Shown: positions 9,267-18,273 of the stretch, one piece after another
Layout of the letters: each line of letters begins with the position of its first letter
Position numbering within the stretch: the stretch's first letter is position 1
Source: DATEPR01 sp036273855
GTDB taxonomy: Bacteria; Actinomycetota; Actinomycetes; Mycobacteriales; Pseudonocardiaceae
Length of the DNA: 64,000 bases
Assembly: GCA_036273855.1 (NCBI GenBank)
Contig: DASUGU010000142.1
Coordinates: 1 to 64,000 of the forward strand
Direction of reading: 5' to 3'
The notes under the pieces: model-generated
Seen by the model: the letters and a program-made list of their open reading frames with translations, nothing else
What the model was told of the DNA's origin: nothing
Databases searched by the model: none
Position numbers and translations under genes: made by a program

Positions 9267-9811
9267 CAGGCCGACCGCCCTCGGTTGACGACGTGCCCGG
9301 GTCGGCGCACCCGCCACACCACGTCGAGCGCGCGATCACCGGATGGGCTCGGTTCGATCCGTTCGACCGCGAATCCTTCGCGTTCGTAGAATGCCCCGGC
9401 CCGCGCATTGGCCGCGACGTGTTCGATGCACAGCCGCTGCGCGCCGTCGGGCAGTTGCGCGGCCAGGGCGTCGATCAACCGCGGCCCCAACCCGTGACCG
9501 CGCTGATCGGGGTGCAGGTACAGCTTGTAGATCACGTGGTCCTCGCCGCTACGACCTCGCTGACCGACACCGGCGATCTCGCTGCCCGCTGCCGCCACGA
9601 CCACCAACCCGGCCGCCACCGCACTGCCGATGTGTTCCACGGTCCACCAGAGTCGCACCTGCCGATCAGCGGCGTCCGGACCGATCAGCGGCGTGTAGTG
9701 CGGACGGATGTGTGCCTGTCCGAACGCGCAGATGCCCGGTACGTCGCTCGACACCGCGGGACGGACTGTGGGGTTGCTGCAGGGCACGCGAACACGATAG
9801 GCCACCCGCAC
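9266..9811 (-). CDS. GNAT-family N-acetyltransferase
   Basis: 181 residues. The acetyl-CoA loop is clear: KLYLHPDQRGHGLGPRLIDAL (the Q/RxxGxG/A motif), preceded by the substrate-site strand and followed by IEHVAANARAGAFYEREGFAVE (motif B). It transfers acetyl groups from acetyl-CoA to an amine of an unknown substrate. It is translationally coupled to the FBP gene, an arrangement that could fit modification of a translation factor or of an antibiotic. The real start may be a GTG a few codons after 9811, because the family usually begins just before TVRPAVSSD. Confidence 0.8.
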   Translation of the reverse strand: MRVAYRVRVPCSNPTVRPAVSSDVPGICAFGQAHIRPHYTPLIGPDAADRQVRLWWTVEHIGSAVAAGLVVVAAAGSEIAGVGQRGRSGEDHVIYKLYLHPDQRGHGLGPRLIDALAAQLPDGAQRLCIEHVAANARAGAFYEREGFAVERIEPSPSGDRALDVVWRVRRPGHVVNRGRSA

Positions 9812-9852
9812 CGCACAGCCGGCTGATCAACCGGCGACCCGGTCCACGCCGG

Positions 9853-10935
9853 CTACTTCGGCTGTTCACCGAGCCGATCCGCGACCGACGTCGTCACGGC
9901 GCTGAACTCGGTGACGGTGCCGGCCTTGATGCCGTCCTGCGTGCGCAGCTGCACGGTCCGCTCACCGATGTACCGGCCGGTGGCCGGATCGATGATGATG
10001 TCGTCCCGGGTCGGGTAGGCGGGGTCGTCGACGCCCATCGCGACACCGACACGGCCGGCCAGGTTCGCCTCCTTCTGGGTCACCGTAAGATCCGGCAGCA
10101 GGGCCAGCGCCTGGTACAGCACCGCGCGCACCTTCGCCGGCACCAGACCGGTCTGCAGCGCGTCGTTGACGTAGGTGACGAGTTCGGCGTCACCGCGCGA
10201 GTTGTCCGGCGCGTCCGCGCGCAGCCGGCTCAGCATGCCCTGCGGATCGGTGGGCAGCCCGGCCAGCCAGGCGGGCGTCGGGTTCTGCCAGCCTGCCGGA
10301 AGGTTCCGGTCGGCACACGATGGCGCCTTGTGGGCCGGCGAAGCGAAGTCGCCGCAGGGCGCGGTGACGTCGGCACCCCGCCGGTCGAACAGGTCGGCGG
10401 GAATCCCGGCCGCCTTGCGCTCGGCGTCGCTGCCGACCAACCAGGCACCGCGGCCGGTCAACGCGCTGCGCAGCAGCCAGTCCCGCGATCGCTCGGTCGG
10501 CACCCACGTCTGCGAGACGATCTCCACCAGCTTCTCGAGGGTGCGGCCGCCGTTCAGCTGTACCCCGTCCGTGGCCCACGCGTCGGTCCGGACGTAGGTG
10601 TACTGGTCGGGCCCCGCCACCTGGTCCTGCTCCCGGATCGCCGCGATCGCGGCCCGGTGCAGCGTCGGCGCGGCAGCGGACGCGGTCGGCGCGGCCGGAC
10701 CGGACAGCACGGTCTCGGCCACCGCCACTCCCCCGATGATCACGATGACCGCGGCCGCCGCCGTCCAGCGCCAGCGCCGGGCCGGTTTCGGTGCCGGCAG
10801 CGGTTGTTCGAGTGCCGCGAACAGGGCCGCCTTCGCCGCCGCAAGGTCCGGCGCGCCGGTCGGCTGGTCGTGCAGCGTGGCCAGCGCGGCGTCCAGTTCC
10901 TCGTCTGTCCACACGGGACGCACGTTGTCAGCCAT
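9853..10935 (-). CDS. CU044_5270 family membrane protein, ECF sigma partner
   Basis: 360 residues with one transmembrane helix at about 57-76, a cytoplasmic N-terminal arm and a large extracytoplasmic C-terminal region with one Cys pair. It matches the CU044_5270 family, which almost always lies directly after an ECF sigma gene in actinomycetes. The frame starts 8 bp inside the sigma gene's end, so the two are coupled. By position it should act as an anti-sigma or signal-sensing partner, although a classical zinc-binding anti-sigma motif (HxxxCxxC) is absent. Confidence 0.7.
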   Translation of the reverse strand: MADNVRPVWTDEELDAALATLHDQPTGAPDLAAAKAALFAALEQPLPAPKPARRWRWTAAAAVIVIIGGVAVAETVLSGPAAPTASAAAPTLHRAAIAAIREQDQVAGPDQYTYVRTDAWATDGVQLNGGRTLEKLVEIVSQTWVPTERSRDWLLRSALTGRGAWLVGSDAERKAAGIPADLFDRRGADVTAPCGDFASPAHKAPSCADRNLPAGWQNPTPAWLAGLPTDPQGMLSRLRADAPDNSRGDAELVTYVNDALQTGLVPAKVRAVLYQALALLPDLTVTQKEANLAGRVGVAMGVDDPAYPTRDDIIIDPATGRYIGERTVQLRTQDGIKAGTVTEFSAVTTSVADRLGEQPK

Positions 10936-11602
10936 CGGACCCCTCCCCGTGTTCAGCGGCGTTGGCGCGCAGCCAGCGGCGGACGCGATGCAGCCGGGAC
11001 CGCACGGTGCCGGCCGGAATGTCCAATGCCTGCGCGATCTCGACCGGGCTCAGCCCGGCCCAACTGGTCAGCAACAGCACCTCGCGGTCACCGTCCGACA
11101 GCCGTGCCAGCGCACCCGCCAGCAGCGCCACCCTGGCCCGCGCGTCCAGGCGATCCGCGATCCGACCCTCCGGCGTCTCCACGACGCGCGGATCGACCAG
11201 CCGGGCCGTGGCCCGCAACTCCCGCAGTTCGTCCCGCACGTGCCGGCGCAGCAGGTTGCTCGCGATCCCGTAGAGCCACGGCCGCACACCCGCCCGGGCC
11301 GGGTCGTAGCCGTGCCGGCCACGCAACGCCGCGAGAAACGTCTCGGACACCAGATCGTCGGCGATCGTGGTGCCGACGCGCCTGGCCAGATACCGATGCA
11401 GACCACCGGCATGCTCGTCGAACAGCCGCCCGAACACCGCCGCCGGATCAGGACCGGACAGATCGGTCGAGTCAGGCGGCGGGTCGTCCCCGGACGGTTC
11501 CCGGACAGGCCGGATCACGGTGGTCACACTCGTACTTGCCCGCAGCCATGGCAAGCGTTCACGACACCGCCGTGATCCCCGAACCGCAATCCCCTCAGAC
11601 AT
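10928..11602 (-). CDS. RNA polymerase ECF sigma factor
   Basis: 224 residues. Region 2 is FGRLFDEHAGGLHRYLARRV, then DDLVSETFLAAL (core-binding and -10 recognition); region 4 is LSDGDREVLLLTSWAGLSPVEIAQALDI, then PAGTVRSRLHRVRRWLR, the -35-binding helix-turn-helix. No SnoaL-type or other C-terminal extension is present. The first ~50 residues are not conserved; a GTG at 11527 is a possible alternative start. It is coupled to the downstream CU044_5270 gene. Its target promoters are unknown. Confidence 0.9.
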   Translation of the reverse strand: MSEGIAVRGSRRCRERLPWLRASTSVTTVIRPVREPSGDDPPPDSTDLSGPDPAAVFGRLFDEHAGGLHRYLARRVGTTIADDLVSETFLAALRGRHGYDPARAGVRPWLYGIASNLLRRHVRDELRELRATARLVDPRVVETPEGRIADRLDARARVALLAGALARLSDGDREVLLLTSWAGLSPVEIAQALDIPAGTVRSRLHRVRRWLRANAAEHGEGSDG

Positions 11603-11732
11603 GATCGAGACACGGTGCCTTCAACCCGGATCGTCGACACTTTCTGGCCATTTCTCTGCCATTACCATGCCAGCGCGGATAATGGTACACAGCCGTGGTA
11701 ACACAGGAGGTGTCCTCCGGGCGACCCAATGA

Positions 11733-12362
11733 TTGGTGCAGAGGAGGCCCTTCCATGGCGACCATCCACCCATCATCTCAATTTCCGGATCCCGCTCCTT
11801 CGATTCCCCAGCCGACTTCGCAACCGCACTGAGAACGTTGCGAGAGCAAGCAAAACTATCCATTCGAGACATACCGAAGTTGTTGCAGGACCGGACAGGA
11901 ACGTCCATCGCGGTCTCGACACTCGGCGGTTGGTTCAGCGGCCGCTATCTGCCAACGCCCAAACTCGCTTCGGTGTTGCCGGCACTGCTGTCGCTGTTCG
12001 GCGTCGACGATTCCCGTGATCACGACGAATGGCTCACCGCGTTAGGCCGAGTGCGCCGCGTTCCCGGGCCGCGATCCGCCGAAAGTGGCACGCCATTCCG
12101 CAGTCTGGCCGCCTACCAACCCGAACATGCGCGGTTCTTCTGCGGCCGGGACGCCGTGACCGACGAGCTCACCTGCCTGGTCACCCAGCCGGATCGGCGC
12201 GGCCTGGTGATCGTCATCGGGCCCTCCGGCTCCGGCAAGTCCTCGCTGCTTCGGGCCGGCCTGGTCGCGCGCCTGTCCGGGACTCACCGGTGCGAGCTCA
12301 TAACGCCCGGTGACACGCCACCAGCGGCGCTGGCCCGCCGGATCGTCGGCCTCGCCGGAGGT
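11733..12362 (+). pseudogene. 5' fragment of an HTH-nSTAND1 NTPase gene
   Basis: Residues about 27-105 form a helix-turn-helix domain (FATALRTLREQAKLSIRDIP, STLGGWFSGRYLPTP). Then comes the nSTAND1 entry motif (PFRSLAAYQPEHARFFCGRD) and a Walker A loop GPSGSGKSS at 163-171. Family resemblance stops near residue 210 (ALARRIVGLAGG), before any Walker B or repeat domain; the frame then becomes the out-of-phase shadow of an NB-ARC gene until a stop at 12689. Intact homologues usually exceed 1,000 residues. The start is also doubtful: TTG 11733 has no ribosome site, while a good GAGGAGG (11741-11747) precedes an out-of-frame ATG at 11755 that stops after 25 codons. Confidence 0.7.
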
Positions 12363-12363
12363 G

Positions 12364-13446
12364 ATGGCGCTGGTGTGCGACGCCGAGTTCGGCTCGTCCG
12401 GTGCACTGGCCGCGCTTGCGCCCAGGACACCGAGGAAGGGAGAGCGGCAGCCGATCGCCCGGCTGGCGGGACTGCCGGCGGTGACACCGCACTTCACCGG
12501 GCGCGTCGACGAGGCACGTGCGATCCGCCACGCCCTACGGGCCGACCTGTCCGGCGGCGCCTCGGTGTGCGCGGTGAGCGGGCTGGCGGGCGTCGGGAAG
12601 ACGGCGCTCGCCATCCGCGGTGCTCTCCAATTGCGGCAACTGTGCCCGGACGGCTGCCTGTTCGTCCCGTTGCGCGGCAGTACACCTGATGGTGCGGTGG
12701 CGCCCGCCGACGCCTTGCGCCGCGCGTTGCGGTTCCTCGGCGTGCCCGGGCGGGAGATCCCACGAGACCCGGACGACCGGTCGACGCTGTATCGCGACCA
12801 CCTCGCCGGCCGCCGCGTGCTCGTGGTGCTGGACGACGCGCGCTGCGTGAACCAGATCCTGCCGCTGCTGCCCGCGGAACCACGCTGCCGGGTGCTCGTG
12901 ACCAGCAGGCAGCGGCTCGTGGCGCTGGACGACGCGTATCACGTCGGGCTGGGTGTGCTGCCGGTGCAGGACGCCCGGTCGCTCCTGCGGGCGCTGATCC
13001 CCGACCGGGTGGCGGCCGACGAGTCCGCGATGGACCGCGTCCTGGACAGCTGCGGTCGGCTGCCGCTGGCCGTACGCATCGCGGCCGCCCGGATCGGCGG
13101 GCACCCCGGGTGGCAACTGGCCGACCTCGCCGCCCGGCTCACCGACGACACGGCGACCATGGCCGAACTGGACGACGGCGAGCGCAGCCTGGCCGCCGCG
13201 TCGGAGCTGTCCCGTCGCGCCCTGCCCGACGACGCCCGCCGCCTGTTCGACGCGCTGGCCGGCCGGCCAGGCGTAGCCGTCACGGCGGAGGGCGCCGCGC
13301 TGCTCGCCGGGGTCACGAGGGCCGTCGCCGAACGACTGCTCGACGTCCTGTGCGACCACCACGTCGTCATCCAGCTCGGCGCGGATCGCTACCGTGTGCA
13401 GGACCTCGTGGGCGCGTTCGTGCGCAGCAGGCTGTGCCCGGTGTGA
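12364..13446 (+). CDS. NB-ARC (AP-ATPase) STAND protein, probably truncated
   Basis: About 360 residues from ATG 12364, although the frame is open from 12310. It has the AfsR-like NB-ARC entry HFTGRVDEARAIRHAL, a P-loop VSGLAGVGKTALA, Walker B RRVLVVLDDARC, the sensor VLVTSRQRLVALDD, the GLPL-like SCGRLPLAVRIAAARI, and a winged-helix end RYRVQDLVGAFVRSR. It stops there, without the TPR or SARP parts of regulatory relatives. It begins exactly where the nSTAND1 fragment ends, in another frame and without a spaced ribosome site, so it may be a fragment fused by deletion and poorly expressed. If functional, it is an ATP-dependent signalling switch. Confidence 0.6.
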   Translation: MALVCDAEFGSSGALAALAPRTPRKGERQPIARLAGLPAVTPHFTGRVDEARAIRHALRADLSGGASVCAVSGLAGVGKTALAIRGALQLRQLCPDGCLFVPLRGSTPDGAVAPADALRRALRFLGVPGREIPRDPDDRSTLYRDHLAGRRVLVVLDDARCVNQILPLLPAEPRCRVLVTSRQRLVALDDAYHVGLGVLPVQDARSLLRALIPDRVAADESAMDRVLDSCGRLPLAVRIAAARIGGHPGWQLADLAARLTDDTATMAELDDGERSLAAASELSRRALPDDARRLFDALAGRPGVAVTAEGAALLAGVTRAVAERLLDVLCDHHVVIQLGADRYRVQDLVGAFVRSRLCPV

Positions 13447-13495
13447 CACTCACTCCCACCCGGGTCGGACGCCCGGGCGGGCGGAGTATGCGGTC

Positions 13496-14323
13496 TCAGG
13501 CTGGGCGGGTTCGGCCGGTTACCCAGTCGTAGCGGATGTCGTCGTCGACGATCGGGTGGCCGGCTCGGCTGCCGATGCCGGCCGCGCCGTCGATGGGCAC
13601 CACGGCGCCTGCCATGTAGGTCGAACCCGGTGAGCACAGCCACAGCACCAGTTGCGCGACCTCGTCCGGCGAGCCCGGTCTGGCCAGCGGCAACGCCGGG
13701 ATGCGGCGGCCCAGCGACTCGGCCATGGTTGGCGGCAGCGGCTTGGGCTGGGTGTCGATCAGGCCGGGGCTGACGCAGTTGACCAGGATGTCGTGCACCG
13801 CCAGCTCGACCGCGGCGACCCTGGTGAAGGCTTCCGTCGCCGCCCTGCTGCTCGCGTAGGCCGCGGCACCGGCCGAGCCGCGGGTCGTGACGCCGGACGA
13901 GAAGTTCACGATCCGGCCGCCCTGCGCCTGTGCGATCAGCACGCGCGCCGCCGCCTGCGTCATGAGGAACGTGCCTCGGCAGTTGACGGCGAACACCGTG
14001 TCCCACACCTCGACGCGCTCGTCCAGCAGTGCGGCATGCGGTGCGACGGCGGCGTTGTTGACGCAGAAGTCGAGCCTGCCGAAGTGGTCGGGTGCCGTGC
14101 CGGCGATCCGGGTGGCGTCGGTCGGTGACGTGATGTCGCCGACGACGGGAACAACGGACGGACCGAGATCGCGGCACGCCTCGGCGAGTCCGTCCGCGTC
14201 CCGGTCGGCCGCGACGACCCGGGCTCCCGCCGCGACGAACGCCCGCGTGGTGGCCCGGCCCACACCGCGGGCCGCTCCGGTCACGACCGCGACGGAGTCG
14301 GCGAAGTCGTAGCTGATCCGCAT
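13496..14323 (-). CDS. SDR-family oxidoreductase with Lys-to-Arg active site
   Basis: 275 residues from ATG 14323 (GAGGAG ribosome site). The Rossmann motif TGAARGVG is at 15-22, NNAA at 89-92 and Ser near 143. The catalytic tetrad motif reads Y156-A-S-S-R160: the normally invariant Lys is Arg (AGG where AAG is expected). This could lower or alter activity, or the protein may be a non-classical member. It is the last gene of the 16-gene operon, 17 nt after the LLM gene. An NAD(P)-dependent alcohol/ketone step is likely but the substrate is unknown. Confidence 0.85.
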   Translation of the reverse strand: MRISYDFADSVAVVTGAARGVGRATTRAFVAAGARVVAADRDADGLAEACRDLGPSVVPVVGDITSPTDATRIAGTAPDHFGRLDFCVNNAAVAPHAALLDERVEVWDTVFAVNCRGTFLMTQAAARVLIAQAQGGRIVNFSSGVTTRGSAGAAAYASSRAATEAFTRVAAVELAVHDILVNCVSPGLIDTQPKPLPPTMAESLGRRIPALPLARPGSPDEVAQLVLWLCSPGSTYMAGAVVPIDGAAGIGSRAGHPIVDDDIRYDWVTGRTRPA

Positions 14324-14340
14324 CACAGTCTCCTCGATCG

Positions 14341-15162
14341 TCACGGGCCCAGGGCGATGCGCCTGCGCAGGCCGCCGTACCAGTCGGGCTCGGGTTTCGC
14401 CGTCTCGATCCACCACGTCGCGCCGGAATCCACATAGGACGAAAGATCGGGATTCGGCGCGACCTCCGCCCACACCACCAGGTCGTAGCCGTCCAGTGAG
14501 CCGCGTCGCTCCAGTACCAGGTCCCGCACGCCCGCGATGTCGGCAGGCGACGGCCGGGCGAGGGCACCGTCGGCGAACCGGATCGGGACGGCGCCGTCCC
14601 ATCGGGCGGCCCGGCGCATCGGCGCGGCTGCGGGCAGCACACCGCCGACCCACACCGGGATCCGCGACACCGGGGTGGGCAGGAACCGCACCGGTGCCAG
14701 CGAGTAGTGGTCGCCGTGGAACTCGAAGCGGTCGCCGCTCCACAGCCCGGCCATGACGGCCAGCCCTTCGTCGAGCATCTCGGCCCGGGTGCGGGCTTCG
14801 GTCGGGTCACCGAAGATGCCGAAGTCACCGTACGCGGGCGAGCCGATGCCGACGCCGAACACCGTGCGGCCGCCGGCGATCCGGTCCAGCGTGACGGTCT
14901 GCCTGGCCAGCACCCACGGCCGCCGCCGGGGGACGGGCGTGATCATCGGCCCCAGGACGATCGACGACGTCCGTGCCGCGATGACCGACAGCACCGCCCA
15001 CGGGTCGACGATGGCGGGTCCGTCGCCGTCGTTCGCGAAGACCATGTGGTCCCACAGGAAGAACCCGTCGAATCCGGCCGCTTCCGCCTCGGCGGCGAGC
15101 GCCACGAGGTCCATCGGGTCGTCGGCGAAACAGGGTGCCGCGACTGCCCGTCTGATCGTCAT
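14341..15162 (-). CDS. LLM-class flavin/F420-dependent oxidoreductase
   Basis: 273 residues of the bacterial luciferase-like TIM barrel: EAEAAGFDGFFLWDHMVF at the N-terminus, LGPMITPVPRRRPWVLARQTVTLD, then the cofactor-phosphate region GGRTVFGVGIGSP and the sugar/ligand loop SRIPVWVGGVLP. Members transfer hydride from FMNH2 or coenzyme F420H2; in actinomycetes F420 is frequent. Its ATG overlaps the upstream DUF4438 stop by 4 nt (ATGA). Within this operon it would reduce or oxidise an intermediate; which one is unknown. Confidence 0.85.
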   Translation of the reverse strand: MTIRRAVAAPCFADDPMDLVALAAEAEAAGFDGFFLWDHMVFANDGDGPAIVDPWAVLSVIAARTSSIVLGPMITPVPRRRPWVLARQTVTLDRIAGGRTVFGVGIGSPAYGDFGIFGDPTEARTRAEMLDEGLAVMAGLWSGDRFEFHGDHYSLAPVRFLPTPVSRIPVWVGGVLPAAAPMRRAARWDGAVPIRFADGALARPSPADIAGVRDLVLERRGSLDGYDLVVWAEVAPNPDLSSYVDSGATWWIETAKPEPDWYGGLRRRIALGP

Positions 15163-16013
15163 CGGTCGGTGTGTCCGAGCAGCGCGGCCTCGGTCACGCC
15201 GACGTGCTCTGCGTCGACCTGGATGTCGAAAGTGTCGGCCGGGCCGCACAGGATCGGCATGAGTCCCGGTCCGTGGCCGGGCTGCGGGCTGGCGCCGTGC
15301 ACGATGACACCGACGGTGCGGTAGCCAGCGCGGTAACCGGCGTTGTGCCGGACGTCCAGGTCCGTCACGGCCACCAGGTCGCCGAGGACCAGGTCCACCA
15401 GCCCGAGGCCAGGTGCCGTCCCGACGTCGACCTGAAGGTCGAGGTCCCACTGCTCGACCGGCCGGCCGATGCCGTTGCCGACCACGTGCGACCCGATGAC
15501 GGCCCGCACCGATACCGAAACCCGCTCGTCGGACACGTGGATCGGCAGCAGGGCCAGCGCGGCGGGCGAGACGTTGCGCAGGTGCACGGCGGCCGCCAGT
15601 TCGGCACCCTGGCCGTAGCCGCGCACCACGACCGCGTCGGTGGGTGCCAGCCGGGCCAACACGTCCTGCGGGAAACACGCGATGACCCTGCCGAGTTCGC
15701 CGCGCTTGCCCAGCACGACACCCTGCGCACCGGCAGCGGCGCCGGTGCGCACGGCGACCGGGTTGCCCAGGCAGGCGTAGGAGGTCAGCGCGTGGCGGGC
15801 GGACTGGTCGGGGTGCACCAGGCACGCGCCGGGCGCCGCGTGGTCGGCGTCGGTGGCGAACACGCTGTCGCCGAGCCGGACGCCGAGCACGATGCCACCG
15901 TCGCCGATCGGCAGGTACGGTCTGCCGTCGACGTCGATGCGGGTGGGATCGCCGCCCAGCGAAGGGGTTTCCACCACGCCACCGAGGTTGGTGGCGACGA
16001 CCGTGGCCGTCAT
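15159..16013 (-). CDS. DUF4438 protein, second paralogue
   Basis: 284 residues of an uncharacterised family. Recognisable blocks: GGIVLGVRLGDS (40-50), DHAAPGACLVHPDQSARHAL (57-76), GNPVAVRTGAAAGAQGVVLG, and near the C-terminus GHGPGLMPILCGPADTFDI. The upstream neighbour shares each block, so the pair arose by duplication. There is no signal or membrane segment. The stop and start codons overlap both neighbours by 4 nt, so it should be made in fixed ratio with the TldD/TldE proteins. Its function is not known. Confidence 0.8.
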   Translation of the reverse strand: MTATVVATNLGGVVETPSLGGDPTRIDVDGRPYLPIGDGGIVLGVRLGDSVFATDADHAAPGACLVHPDQSARHALTSYACLGNPVAVRTGAAAGAQGVVLGKRGELGRVIACFPQDVLARLAPTDAVVVRGYGQGAELAAAVHLRNVSPAALALLPIHVSDERVSVSVRAVIGSHVVGNGIGRPVEQWDLDLQVDVGTAPGLGLVDLVLGDLVAVTDLDVRHNAGYRAGYRTVGVIVHGASPQPGHGPGLMPILCGPADTFDIQVDAEHVGVTEAALLGHTDR

Positions 16014-16897
16014 GCCACACCGTCCAGCACGGCGAAGGCACGGCGGACGTTGGCGTCGGCGTCGGCCACGATGTCGAACGCCTCGGCGGGACCGGACAGC
16101 AGCGAACTGGGCCCTGGCCCGTGGCCGAACAGCCGGCAGTGCCCGGTACTGATCACACCGACGGTCAGCCAGCCGGGCCGCCAGCCCCGGCCGTAGCGGT
16201 GGTCCTGGTCGGCCAGCGCGACGATGTCGCCGATCCGCAGGGTTTCCAGGCCGAGCGACAGGTCGTCGCCCTGGCCGGCGTAGGCACCCATCAGGTCGGT
16301 GTTGGCATACTCGGACACCATGCCCGCGCCCGCGCCGACGGCGGTGGCGGGCACCCGCGCCGCGACCGGCACCCGCAGCCTGCCGTCGGCCGCGGTGTGC
16401 ACGCCGAGCGCGGGCAGCAGGCCGGGATCGGCGTTCTTCACGACGATGGCCGGGTGGTCGGTCAGACGCAGGCCCTGCCCGCACGCCAGGACGTCGACCA
16501 CGTCGCCCGTCGCCACCGACGCGAGGTCGGCTTCGGCCAGGTCGGCGAGGACGTAGGCGTGCTGGCCGACGACCCGTCCGGTCGCCCCGGCCGCCGGACC
16601 CGACCGCACGGTGACGACGTTGCCGACACAACTGAGGAACTGCAACGCGTGGTTCGCCGACGGATCACGATGCCGGATGGACAGTCCCGGTTCCAGGTGG
16701 TCGGCCGCGTACCCGGTGGCCGGGTCACCCGGGTGCACGCCGAGCGTCACGCCACCCATGCCGGGCAGCACGAACGGTGTGCCGTCGGCGTCGACCCGGT
16801 AGGCGTGCCGATCGGCCAGCGGCGGCCACACCTCGCCGCGCAACGGTTGCCGCACCAGGCGTCGCGCGTTGGTGGCCAGCGACGTCGCTGTGGTCAT
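16010..16897 (-). CDS. DUF4438 protein, first paralogue
   Basis: 295 residues from ATG 16897, behind GGAGG; the longer frame to 16978 is Arg-rich and overlaps the tldE-like gene. It shares with the following paralogue GGVTLGVHPGDP, DHLEPGLSIRHRDPSANHAL, GNVVTVRSGPAAGATGRVVG, and GHGPGPSSLLSGPAEAFDI, while the regions between have diverged, which suggests a heteromeric pair rather than redundancy. It is coupled by a 4-nt ATGA overlap to its neighbours on both sides. Function unknown; an enzymatic or metabolite-binding role is only a guess from the catabolic context. Confidence 0.8.
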   Translation of the reverse strand: MTTATSLATNARRLVRQPLRGEVWPPLADRHAYRVDADGTPFVLPGMGGVTLGVHPGDPATGYAADHLEPGLSIRHRDPSANHALQFLSCVGNVVTVRSGPAAGATGRVVGQHAYVLADLAEADLASVATGDVVDVLACGQGLRLTDHPAIVVKNADPGLLPALGVHTAADGRLRVPVAARVPATAVGAGAGMVSEYANTDLMGAYAGQGDDLSLGLETLRIGDIVALADQDHRYGRGWRPGWLTVGVISTGHCRLFGHGPGPSSLLSGPAEAFDIVADADANVRRAFAVLDGVA

Positions 16898-18273
16898 CGG
16901 TTGCCTCCGTCCACTGGAGCGGCGCCGAACCGGAAGGCGGCGGCCCGCACGGGTGGCGCGGACGTCGCGCCGTTCCACACGTTCATCACCGGCTGGGACC
17001 GGATCCCACTCCCGACCGCGAGCACACCGGCCAGCAGCGCGGGCACGGACTGGGTGAACCGCGTGCCGTGCAGCGGTTGCGCCAGCCTGCCGTTCTCGAT
17101 GCGGAAACAGGCGTCCCGCGTGACACCGGTGATGGTGCCGGTGACGCGGTCGACCAGCCGCGTGTACCAGAACCGCTGCACGTAGACGCCGTGCTCGACA
17201 CCCGCGATCAACTCGGCCTCGGTGAGCGTGCCGGGCGCCAGCACGATGTTCGCGGCGGCCGGCGCCGGCACCTCCTCGCGGGCGATGTGGGCGTGGCCGG
17301 TGGACTCGGTGCCCAGCGCGGCCGCCGTGGCCCGGTCGGTCACGGCGGAACCGACCCGGCCGTGCTCGAAGAACGGGACCCGGCGTTTGGTGACCCCTTC
17401 GATGTCGAAGCCGATCGGCAGGCCGACGTCGGCACCGGCGTCGTCGGCCACGTCGAGCAGGTCGGAGACGATCCGTTCGCCGTGGTGCCCGGCCACGAGC
17501 CCCGCGCCGGCCGCGGCGAGTTCGCCGGAGAAACCCAGCGCCGGTAGGAAATGCACCAGTTCGGTGACCGCTTCGGCGCCCAGCACCACCTCGTAGGTGC
17601 CGGGCGGCAGTTCGACCCTGCCCTTGCCGGCGACGGCCTGCTCGATGGTGGCCGACACCGACCGGCCCAACGCGAGCCGGTCAGCGGAACGGGACAGGTC
17701 GATCCAGTGTGCGGTGCCGTTGCCGACCTGGACGGTCAGCGCGCCGGACGCCTCGGTCGCCGTCGTGGCCCGGCGCAGGCCGCGGCTGGTGACGACGGCC
17801 TGCTGGGTGACGGCCCGGCCGAACATCCCCGCTGCCGTGCCGCCGATGGCCGCCGCGGCGGCCATCGCGTCCCGGGCCGCACCGACCCGGACGCCGGTGT
17901 CGAACAACGTGACGTCGTCGAACCAGACCGGCGCTGTCGGGGCGTCGCTCTGCGGGCCCGCCACGTCCGCCGTGCCCGGCGTGCCGACCGCCCGGGCTCG
18001 GGCCCGCGCGGCGTCGGCCGCGGCTCGTGCCGTGTCGGCGAGGCGGGCCGCGACCGTGGTGGCGCGGCGGCACGCGTGACCGTCGACGACCGCCCGGACC
18101 AGGTACTGCACCTCGGTGATGTCCTGCGGCTGGTGGATCACCCCGCCGGCGAAGCGGGTGTACTCCCCGGCCCTGGCCAGTACGGCGATCTCGACGTCGT
18201 CGGCGACACCGACCACCGCATCCATCGTGGACAGCAGTTGGTCGGTCGGCAGGGGCGCCTCGAACGTCGTCAT
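16894..18273 (-). CDS. TldE/PmbA-like subunit of a metallopeptidase pair
   Basis: 459 residues, usual for TldE/PmbA. It shows the family's C-terminal architecture: KGRVELPPGTYEVVLGAEAVTELVHFL, GLPIGFDIEGVTKRRVPFFEHGRV, HAHIAREEVPAPAAANIVLAPG, and VTGTITGVTRDACFRIENGRL. There is no HExxxH, as expected for the non-catalytic subunit, which in Escherichia coli pairs with TldD to form a heterodimer that degrades unfolded peptides and matures microcin B17. The next upstream gene is the matching TldD subunit, overlapping by 4 nt. Confidence 0.9.
   Translation of the reverse strand: MTTFEAPLPTDQLLSTMDAVVGVADDVEIAVLARAGEYTRFAGGVIHQPQDITEVQYLVRAVVDGHACRRATTVAARLADTARAAADAARARARAVGTPGTADVAGPQSDAPTAPVWFDDVTLFDTGVRVGAARDAMAAAAAIGGTAAGMFGRAVTQQAVVTSRGLRRATTATEASGALTVQVGNGTAHWIDLSRSADRLALGRSVSATIEQAVAGKGRVELPPGTYEVVLGAEAVTELVHFLPALGFSGELAAAGAGLVAGHHGERIVSDLLDVADDAGADVGLPIGFDIEGVTKRRVPFFEHGRVGSAVTDRATAAALGTESTGHAHIAREEVPAPAAANIVLAPGTLTEAELIAGVEHGVYVQRFWYTRLVDRVTGTITGVTRDACFRIENGRLAQPLHGTRFTQSVPALLAGVLAVGSGIRSQPVMNVWNGATSAPPVRAAAFRFGAAPVDGGNR

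Noticed and set aside
13447..13495. GC-rich repeats after the NB-ARC gene as a terminator
   Set aside because: CCCGGG elements occur but no stable single hairpin of useful length is formed by eye.
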